A stretch of DNA of 64,000 nt from Litsea cubeba (Eukaryota > Streptophyta > Magnoliopsida > Laurales > Lauraceae). The translations under genes were made by a program, and so were the position numbers. The DNA is taken from NCBI GenBank assembly GCA_012931725.1, contig CM022945.1, positions 155,964,442-156,028,441 on the forward strand, given 5' to 3'. The notes below the pieces were generated by a model. It worked only from the letters and a program-made list of their open reading frames with translations, had not been told where the DNA came from and did not search any database. Position 1 is the stretch's first letter. Each line of letters starts with the position of its first letter. Positions 56,965 to 64,000 of the stretch are shown here, piece after piece.

Positions 56965-58344
56965 GTGAGTCGGTTTTATTACAATAATTTTATTGTTCTT
57001 GGTATGCCACTCCCAAAAGAAACTGCATGTAGGTCTATACCCTTAGCTTTCCAAGTTAATGATGCTGCTACCTTCTTCAGGTCTATTAATTATTATGAGG
57101 CACCAATGATTTAGACTTGTCAAGGGTCCAAGTAATGCAGTTAACTGGACTCTCGGTTGTAATTGGCTACGAAATAGAAAGTTGGAGTACGATCATTTTT
57201 TTCCCGGATAGACGGACACAATCTGTACGAGATGCGAACTTTGATTTACATAAAATTAGGAGCATTAGATGGTTTTTTCAACTAGCATCTGTATAGCCCA
57301 AGCTTGTGTATTTTGGCATAATTCAGATAAGTATGACCTTTTCTGTGATGAGGTGGTCGCTTAGGAATGAATTTAGTCAAAGAGTTGGATTGCAACTTGT
57401 GCACATCCAAAGTTAAGTCTATAATACATGTTATTTTTATTTTTTTTTCCCAACATTCCTTCAATCACATAATACAATTCATAATTTTCTTCCTATATAG
57501 ATCGTGCAAGCAATTTTGCTCGATTTTTGGGTGTTGAATCCATATCATCCACAAGCCTTGGCTTGAGTTCTACCTCATGTTCAATTCTGCCCCCGCCCAG
57601 ACTTCACCACTGCTAACATCCCCATCCCAAGCAGAAAAAAAAATCAGAAAAATAAGAAGAGAGAGAGAAGCAGAGAAGGAGAAAAGAGCAGGGAAATAAA
57701 AAGATAATCTTGAGATGGGCCCTTGGGCTAATCCTTGTTTGTGGAGCAAGTTCATTGAGTTAGCATCCAAATTGGAAAGAACCAACCAAACACAATTTTC
57801 TCTATTTTCTAGAAAGATCCTTTATATAGTCAAAGTTGGTGGCATTTATATTGAAAATTAATATATTACTGATGCAACTATATGTCACTAACTTTAAGTG
57901 ATCATTAATTGTTTTGCCACATGCCATTTTGGGTTTTCTAGTATGTCACTATTTTCAAAGGATAGTAATGCATTTTGTGTGCTTATGCATCTTCATTTTC
58001 TCATAATGGTCGAGAACTTGGTTTTCCAAGTAACTGGTTTGGCCATAAAATGACAGTTTCTTTTATGGCCGCATCGTTCAAAGTGCTTAGATTCTTTTTT
58101 TCTTTTTCTTTTTTTTTTCTTTCCCCTTTACTTGCCATCTTCTCATTATGGTCAAGAACTTGGTTTTCTGAGTAGGCCACAAAATGGCAGTTTTTTTCTT
58201 GGCCACATCGTTCGAAGTTCATTAGTTTTTTTCCCCCTTTACTTGCCATCTTCTCGCCTTTGTATACCTTCTGCTCAGGCTTGTAGCTAATTTCATGCAT
58301 GGTGATGTTTGCACAAAGTTTCACTTTTCTCGTTGTATATCCAG
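56965..58344. other. Spacer with a local tandem duplication
   Basis: From about 57996 and again from about 58139, a block of 110-130 bp repeats: CATAATGGTCGAGAACTTGG / CATTATGGTCAAGAACTTGG through TTTACTTGCCATCTTCTC. No exon recognised; the minus-strand frame 58001-58351 reflects this repeat. Confidence 0.6.
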
Positions 58345-58404
58345 ATATCAAGTGATGAAGCTATTGAGACTGCAAAACAAGTGGCACTCCAAGAAGGCTT
58401 GTTG
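58345..58404 (+). pseudogene. Cysteine synthase (O-acetylserine thiol-lyase) exon
   Basis: O-acetylserine(thiol)lyase makes cysteine from O-acetylserine and sulfide with pyridoxal phosphate. After an acceptor (TATATCCAG) there are 20 codons reading ISSDEAIETAKQVALQEGLL, then a GTTAGT donor. This is exactly the exon that precedes the VGISSGAAAAAA block in plant OAS-TL genes (..SSDEAIETAKLLALKEGLL|VGISSG). Neither neighbouring exon is found within several hundred bases, so it is an isolated exon. The reading frame and splice sites are intact, suggesting relatively recent capture. Confidence 0.82.
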
Positions 58405-59690
58405 GTTAGTATCATTCACTAGCATTTAGGATTACATTTGAAATCCTTTTATGGAATAACTATTATTTTGCTCTTTGTTTCTATTTACAGACATATGTAG
58501 TGAATCATTAACATATACTTGCCTTTTTGCACACAAGTGTATGTGCATTGACATGTCATGCATCCACCACTTGGCTTCTCTTGAACAGACCTTCACTGTA
58601 AAGGCTCCCTTGTTCTGCAAAAGATTTGCAGAGATTATCTCCTGGGTGTTTGTTAATGTCAATGGCATGGGGGACATGGAACTGTACTGTTATGTTTAAA
58701 TGACCAAAATGACACTAAACTAAAATCATGTATTTGAGGAGCCACGGGATCTGGAGAGTACGGGAGCGACACTCTTTTCTCCCTCTGACCTCGAACCATT
58801 ACCAGCATCAGTGCACCAATCACTGATATTGATTTGGGGTGTAAAAGTCACAGTATAATGTCCAATCATGTGATTTTGTGGTTCCATGATGCTTTAATCT
58901 CACAGTAGAATTACTGATAGCATCCATCCTGCAATGCTAGTTAGAGTAATTGCAATTGTGTATACATTTAAATGCACCTTTAATTGTGAAATGTTTTAGA
59001 TACTTTGGAGAATAACGATGATTATTTCTACCCTCAAAAATTCTCTTTCATTGACTGGTGTAATTGGTTGCACCATTGACTACTGAGTTGAGAAATGATG
59101 ATCGGGTCAAAGTCCAAACACAGCATAAGCAAGAACACATTAAAAAGATGATTTTTTTATTTGTTTAGATGAATTGGAAGTTATACACTGTAGAATGAAT
59201 GCATGTTATTGTTCATTCAATGAATCAAATTACTCTGAGGTTATAATGTTGAAGCAATTGAAGGGTTTTATAGGCTTTTGAAGTAGTTAAAGTCATATCT
59301 ATTGGCCTTGTTCATGAATCCTATTTTCTTATTAAGCCTATGAAGGTAAAAAAATATTCCTGCTGCATATGTCATACAGTGCTGGCATGGAACACCTCTT
59401 AGCCCCCTCTCTCTACACTCTAGTTGACACCCAAAGGATCATCACTCTGGTGTATTTGGATCCATTTGGTTGAGGATTTATACTAATCTTTAGAATTAAA
59501 ATAGTCCTAGATAGTGATAGGTCTACTGATGCGACCAACACTGTTTCGCAATTCCATGTCCTGAACAGAATCTTATTCTCATATTTCTTTCTTCTTCTTT
59601 TCTTTTTCATCTTTTTCTTGTTCTCAAAATCTCATCAGTAGAATGATTTTGTTCCATTCAATTACCACTAATTCCTCAACCAGACAGACC
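58405..59690. other. Unassigned spacer
   Basis: No gene recognised; mixed AT-rich sequence with short CTTTTCTTTTTC pyrimidine runs. Confidence 0.3.
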
Positions 59691-59698
59691 AAGCAAGT

Positions 59699-59759
59699 AA
59701 CAGGGAAAGAGAAGTCAGATTTTGGGCTCACAACAGTCAAGCAATATTGGCCAGTCAAG
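59699..59759 (+). pseudogene. Possible MFAP1-like exon
   Basis: A short open segment ending at a GTATGT donor (59760) reads TGKEKSDFGLTTVKQYWPVK. It resembles the N-terminal block of plant MFAP1 splicing-associated proteins (..GKIGQTKVKRYWPGKAPEW) at about eight of thirteen positions. It is too short to be sure; the upstream acceptor is unclear. Confidence 0.3.
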
Positions 59760-60194
59760 GTATGTGCATTTAATTTTCAATTGATTTGATTATATATACA
59801 TGTTTCGGGGGCTTTGCACGGATCATTTGCATTTATAGAAACTTAATTGATTTTGGTTGGATGTAAAGAGCAAAAAACAAACCTGTTGCTCCCAATTTTT
59901 TACGACTGTCATGATGGTGAGAAACGTAACTTATATGGTAGATCCACACACTATTCCAATCCAAAGTCCCTTTCCTGCAATATGAAACACAAAGCCTAGT
60001 ACCACGGAGATCGGAATTCCAAATAAATAGAATGCATTCTCCTCAACATAGGTATTCCCCTGGGAGAGATACAAGAGGTCGACATGCATTTCATGGTCAG
60101 AAACTGTCTTCTTATGAGAGGGGTAAATGTTTCTTAAGTGTCTCATTTTATTTATTTATTTGGTTTTACTGCTGATTAGGTGACATTAAAATTA

Positions 60195-60345
60195 TGGGAT
60201 TTTTACCAAAAAAGTGTCCCTAAACTCATATACGGCGGATTTAATCATAAATACACGAAAATGTTCATTTTGGTGTTCGTACATTAAAATTTTACTCTTT
60301 TACCCTCCCTGTTTCGAACGACATCGTTTTCAATCTCATACCCTT
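60195..60345 (+). repeat. Repeat module C, right copy
   Basis: Starts TGGGATTTTTACCAAAAAAG and follows the left copy through TAAATACACGAAAATG, TGGTGTTCGTACATTAAAAT and TTTTACCCTCCC to TCGAACGACATCG. It lies about 290 bp upstream of the FYVE-gene first exon. Confidence 0.6.
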
Positions 60346-60635
60346 TTACCTTTCGCTCTCCTTGCTTCCCCGAAAATTTTCTCTTAGATTTCCTCTCTCT
60401 TTCTCATAAATCACTCAACAAAAGTGTCCCATGGAGATCGATTGCAGAGGAGAACAGAAATCCCCCCTTTTCTCTCTCTTTCCCTTCTCATCCGTGTCTC
60501 ACAGGATGAAGTTCTGATTTGGATCTCAGGTGGGGCCATCGTCGTTCACTAGAGGTCACCGAAGAAGAGGCGTTAAGAGATCTTTGATTGCTATGGTGTG
60601 CAGAAACTAGAAACTAGAGAGAGAGGAGAGGCAAG

Positions 60636-60749
60636 ATGTTGGAGAAGATTGGACTTCCTGCAAAGCCGTCAATGCGAGGAGTCAATTGGGTGGAGGACAC
60701 ATCTCATTGTCAGGGCTGTTCTTCTCAGTTCACCTTCTTTAATCGCAAG
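60636..60749 (+). pseudogene. FYVE zinc-finger protein, first coding exon only
   Basis: Plant FYVE proteins bind phosphatidylinositol 3-phosphate on endosomes. ATG at 60636 opens 38 codons, beginning MLEKIGLPAKPSMRGVNWVE and continuing DTSHCQGCSSQFTFFNRK, up to a GTTGGG donor. This matches the start of the plant family (MLEKIGLPPKPS.RG..WV.DASHCQGCSSQFTF.NRK|HHCRRCGG) and holds the first CxxC pair of the FYVE finger. The next exon with the R(R/K)HHCR core is absent; VPS16 exons follow instead. A 5' leader (60480-60635) seems to have come with it. As it stands it cannot make a FYVE finger. Confidence 0.85.
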
Positions 60750-61175
60750 GTTGGGTTGGACCTTTCTTTCCCTCATTTTCTTCATTTCTTCCATCACCCA
60801 ATCTCCTCTCTTAGATTGTTTCAATTGTTTTGACCAAAACCCATATTGCGAATCATATCTTTTCTTGATTTCCGTTCATGGGTGCACACTTCTCTGCATG
60901 ATTCGATCTAGTTTTTGCTTCTTTGTAGAGATCTATAGGAAGAAATTCTATAATTCTATTAAAGATCTTTTTTTTTTCAATTGGTTTTGTGCCTTATATT
61001 GATTTTAGTGAAGAATCTTGATTTCATGTGGGATTCACTTCTATCTAGTGATTTTGGAAGGAAAAACAAAAACATATGTGAAAAAGGATTTTTTTTTCAC
61101 TTCATTGGATAGCATAAAAAAACATAGAGATCTCTCCGCATCGATTCAGGTTTGCCGATTGTTTGTTTTGTATAG

Positions 61176-61835
61176 GAGGTGGTGATAATGCACTGGGCAT
61201 GTACTAAGATAACAGCCTTGTTAGCTATTAATGACGGCAGTCTTTTGGAAATCTTACTTGATAAGGTGAGTGTTTGATCGCATGAATTTCAAGTTACCCA
61301 GAAGCTTTGTTGCTGTTTCTTTATTTAGGTTGATAACTTCATAGTTTTGATAATTTCTTGAAATAGCTGTTTCTGAGTTTCAGCTGAAATTATGCTAATG
61401 TATATCATATGCAGCAGTTGCTGCTCATGTAGTTAGCATTGGCCGGCGGAAGTTAGCTGCAATGCTTGTTGACTATGAACCACATTCATCAAAACAAGTT
61501 TTTTTAATCCTTTTTCCCCCTTTCTTTTTTGGTGGCCTCATGAAGACCTTGAGCTCACATACTCACACCCACGTCCCTAACCAGCTGGGCTATAGTTGGG
61601 GACCTTTGGATCCTTCCATATAGGTTGTCAATTGTCATATTTGTAGAATGTCATTTGACATCCATACTTGTCATTGTCTTGACTAACTAATTGTTATCAA
61701 GGCATTGCCTACTAGATGATTATTAATGTTGTTGAAAGAAGTATTGCCAAAAAGTAGTTAAGTTTTGTCTTTTGAACTTAGGTTCCCCTCTTACTAAGCA
61801 TAGGAGAGGAAGACACGGCATTGGTGAAGGAAACT
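61176..61835 (+). pseudogene. VPS16 fragment, three consecutive exons
   Basis: VPS16 (VACUOLELESS1 in Arabidopsis) is a core subunit of the HOPS/CORVET tethers for vacuolar fusion. Exon at 61176-61265 reads EVVIMHWACTKITALLAIND then GSLLEILLDK, with a GTGAGT donor. Exon at 61384-61497 reads LKLC, stop, CISYAAVAAH, VVSIGRRKLAAMLVDYEPHS and SKQ, with a GT donor. Exon from 61782 reads VPLLLSIGEEDTALVKETK and ends at about 61835, where repeat module A begins (the expected continuation, ESGDTDLV, is missing). Order and intron positions match VPS16. The in-frame TAA in exon 2 and truncation make it a pseudogene. Upstream VPS16 exons are absent and replaced by the FYVE exon. Confidence 0.9.
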
Positions 61836-61836
61836 A

Positions 61837-61985
61837 AAAGGGTAAATTAGCCAAAAGTCCCTGCGCACGGTCTTCTAAGGCATCAAGGACAACAACTTTT
61901 TCTCTAATGTCTCTAGTCCAGACAGCTGGAGATACTTTGGTGAAAGGTCCCTAATATGCCACGTCATATATTTTCATGACTAATT
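61837..61985 (+). repeat. Repeat module A, right copy (possible Mutator-like end)
   Basis: GGGTAAATTAGCCAAAAGTC to GACTAATTTGCCCCTTTC, same motif order as at 45281-45440. It begins exactly where VPS16 homology stops, so it marks a rearrangement or element boundary. Confidence 0.55.
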
Positions 61986-62329
61986 TGCCCCTTTCAACCC
62001 TCATTCGAACTCCTGCCTTCTTCTTCTCTCTCATTTTCCTTTTTCATTCCTTTCCATGGTTTGGAGTATCGTTGCAGAGCACTTTTCGTCGCCACCATGC
62101 TATGACTTCCGATTCTGTCTATTTCATTTCTTCAAAGATGGAATCGGTTTTGAAATCTCTCTCTATCCAAATCTCTCTCTGTACAACTGATTTAAAAGAT
62201 AGTAGTTTGCTTTTTTGCTTGTTTTCCTTTTCTCTTTTCTCGATTGGATCATAGTCATCAAGTGTTTTTGTTTTGGATTTCAATTTTTATTAGAATCTGA
62301 TTTTTCGTATTCTGATTTTCGGTGTCGCC
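61986..62329. other. Unassigned spacer
   Basis: A 92-codon frame (61976-62254) is Ser/Phe/Leu-rich and unrecognised. Nothing else is seen. Confidence 0.3.
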
Positions 62330-62480
62330 GAGCTCAGATAAATTTTCCAGAAATTCTGATAAACTGGACAAAAACTCAGACAAATTTGCCAAAACTCTAA
62401 TAAATTTCTCTGAGTTTTAACAAATTTATTTGAGTTTCTGGCAAAACTCAGACAAATTTATCTGAGTTTTGAACAACTTT
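62330..62480. repeat. Minisatellite B, both orientations
   Basis: Units first run as AAACTCAGACAAATTTG-type (inverse) and then as AAATTTATYTGAGTTT-type (direct), so the block is arranged head-to-head. It abuts the 3' end of PLD homology at about 62490. Confidence 0.85.
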
Positions 62481-62490
62481 TTTGAATGTA

Positions 62491-62862
62491 AGCCTGTGTG
62501 TCTGGGAAGAACTCTGTGCCTGGAAGCTCTGTGACATCTCCATCACTAGTGACTCTAACTGGGTAACTGAGCAGGTGGCCAGGCAAGTCGCGATCAAGGG
62601 TCTCACTCACGTAAAGGTCCCAGTATTTGTCAGCTATCTTGTTCAACTTCTGGCTACACTCGATGCTCTTTGGCTGGATGAAGGAGTCATCAAGCATGCC
62701 AAGGTGCCCATACCACAATGCCATCCGGAAACCATGGACCTGTCTGCCTAGTTGCTAGGTGATGTGGTTGGTATCCTCCCATGGCTATCTCTGAGTCCCT
62801 CGCACCGTCCATTGACCTTTGATTGATGTTTGCTGACCCAATGATGATGTATTCATCATCAA
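62491..62862 (-). pseudogene. Phospholipase D alpha, last exon fragment
   Basis: Alpha-type phospholipase D hydrolyses phosphatidylcholine to phosphatidic acid. On the minus strand, after acceptor CAACTGTTGCAG, the exon reads VDDEYIIIGSANINQRSMDG, ARDSEIAMGGYQPHHLATRQ, then a deletion of about 11 nt (near 62742) shifts frame. It resumes VHGFRMALWYGHLGMLDDSF, NKIADKYWDLYVSETLDRDL, PGHLLSYPVRVTSDGDVTEL and PGTEFFPDTQA. The first Asp completes the second HxKxxxxD motif, whose His and Lys lie on the missing previous exon. The final family residues (after FPDT.A, normally ending PPILTT) are replaced by minisatellite B. The frameshift and both truncations make it non-functional. Family identity is certain. 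Confidence 0.92.
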
Positions 62863-63034
62863 CTGCAACAGTTGAAAGCAAGAGTGAAAATTCTTGTTTT
62901 ATAGTAGCAACACTTCCATTCATTTGTTACACTATCAATTTTGGATCATTCACTTGACTGTCTTGAATCAAAATAATCTCTCCATTTCAACCATGACCTT
63001 CCTGTTGCCATCGATCCATCACATGGCCCGAACA
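62863..63034 (-). other. Probable intron remnant of the PLD fragment
   Basis: Upstream (minus strand) of the PLD exon; T-rich and ending in TTTCACTCTTGCTTTCAACT before the acceptor, as expected for an intron. The preceding PLD exon is not found. Confidence 0.45.
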
Positions 63035-63180
63035 AAGATAAATTTACAAAACTCTGATAAAGATAAATTTGCAAAACTCAGATAAATTATCTGAGTTTTG
63101 GCAAATTTATCTGAGTTTCTGGCAAAACTCAGACAAATTTATCTGAATTTCTGATAAAACTCAGACAAATTTATCTGAGT
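63035..63180. repeat. Minisatellite B, mixed orientation
   Basis: Alternating AAACTCAGAYAAATT and AAATTTATCTGAGTTT units, several joined as near-perfect 26-bp palindromes (AAACTCAGA-CAAATTTA-TCTGAGTTT). Confidence 0.85.
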
Positions 63181-64000
63181 TTGTGTCCAATTTGTGAGGT
63201 ATTTTTCTATGATATAACGGTGGAATCTTGACTTGGTCTCTTCATGAAAGTTGTAGCCCTAGATGTGTAGATGATTCTAGGATTTTGAATCACCCGATTT
63301 GGACTTCGGAAACTCAAGTTATGGCTCATTGAAGTTTACTGGTAAAAACAGGAATTTTGGATCGGTTTTTCCGGCCTTATTTTGAAGCAACGCTTGGAGG
63401 CCCAAACGAACTTGAATTTTTGCGAACCAGACCTTTCTGAAAAGCTTAAGACGTCCTCTAAAAACTTCATGAAGACCACTTTGTCGTTCTGAAACTCTAA
63501 CGCCATCCAAACCTCAATGGAATGAGAGAAGTTCATTTGACAAATTTATCTGAATTTCTGATAAAATTCAGACAAATTTATCTGAGTTTGTGTCCAACTT
63601 GTGAGGTATTTTTCTATGATATAACGGTGGAATCTTGACTTGGTCTCTTCATGAAAGTTGTAGCCCTAGATGTGTAGATGATTCTAGGATTTTGAATCAC
63701 CCAATTTGGACTTCGGAAACTCAAGTTATGGCTCATTGAAGTTTACTGGTAAAAACAGGAATTTTGGATCGGTTTTTCCGGCCTTATTTTGAAGCAACGC
63801 TTGGAGGCCCAAACGAACTTGAATTTTTGCGAACCAGACCTTTCTGAAAAGCTTAAGACGTCATCTAAAAACTTCATGAAGACCACTTTGTCGTTCTGAA
63901 ACTCTAACGCCATCCAAACCTCAATGGAATGAGAGAAGTTCATTTGACAAATTTATCTGAATTTCTGATAAAACTCAGACAAATTTATCTGAGTTTGTGT
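63181..64000 (+). repeat. Tandem satellite, 407-bp unit, running off the window
   Basis: Unit starts at 63181 and 63588, with a third starting at 63995 and cut by the window end. I count four base differences between the two complete units, about 99% identity. Each unit is about 350 bp of unique sequence (with GAAAGTTGTAGCCCTAGATG and CACCC.ATTTGGACTTCGG) plus a terminal minisatellite B palindrome. Minus-strand frames (63336-63536 and 63743-63943) are repeated copies of the same 66-codon string and not taken as genes. Confidence 0.92.

Noticed and set aside
58001..58351. 116-codon minus-strand Lys-rich frame
   Set aside because: Overlaps a local tandem duplication and encodes the same phrase twice (KMASKGxxKK); no homology recognised.
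1..64000. A dedicated new defence, biosynthetic or regulatory gene system
   Set aside because: No intact multi-gene unit is present. All recognisable genes are fragments or transposon-derived.

Overview
This window looks like repeat-dominated nuclear DNA of a flowering plant. The support is: split, GT/AG-spliced fragments of plant-type genes (a ROP/RAC GTPase, a CCCH/WD40 protein, a NUCLEAR FUSION DEFECTIVE 6-like protein, a plant FYVE protein, VPS16, alpha-type phospholipase D), Helitron termini with plant-style hairpins, long-LTR retrotransposons primed by initiator tRNA-Met, and degenerate CCCTAAA telomere-type repeats. The species cannot be named from this sequence. I found no gene that is convincingly intact. 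Nearly all short open frames are chance or lie inside repeats.

Layout. 1-1.1 kb: unassigned AT-rich DNA. 1.4-2.9 kb: a diverged tandem array. 3.3-5.3 kb: a solo LTR with perfect 5-bp target duplication. 5.8-6.3 kb: a decayed ROP/RAC GTPase gene. 6.6-8.2 kb: small elements, including a MITE, a tRNA-like duplication, an RTE-type LINE tail and a tRNA-like/5S rRNA-like chimera. 9.0-9.4 kb: two exon-like segments of unknown identity. 10.1-13.45 kb: an old tandem array with a unit of about 600 bp. 13.5-20.2 kb: mostly unassigned. 20.2-24.1 kb: a 3.9-kb solo LTR carrying a minisatellite. 24.5-25.5 kb: a coiled-coil gene exon followed by a Helitron 3' end. 25.5-28.2 kb: diverged repeats and a hairpin MITE. 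29.7-30.6 kb: two hAT-like MITEs in tandem. 30.7-35.3 kb: a copia gag fragment abutting two broken L1 LINE copies, one split by a hAT-like insertion. 36.5-44.9 kb: a Helitron-rich block ending in two head-to-tail Helitrons that carry about 35 copies of a 145-150 bp repeat. 45-64 kb: a mosaic of gene fragments (BCAT, NFD6-like, ZFWD, cysteine synthase, possible MFAP1, FYVE, VPS16, PLD) mixed with three shared repeat modules. A non-autonomous 8.5-kb LTR retrotransposon interrupts it at 47.9-56.35 kb, and a fresh 407-bp satellite runs off the right edge.

The pieces do not form a working pathway. The main story is how the locus was built: capture of gene exons by DNA transposons (Helitron-like and possibly Mutator-like), tandem Helitron transposition with internal satellite growth, LTR insertion followed by solo-LTR formation, and local tandem duplication. 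The observations most worth following are the tandem Helitron/satellite block, the gene-fragment mosaic with its shared palindromic 21-bp repeat, the tRNA/5S chimera and the shared-TSD hAT pair.
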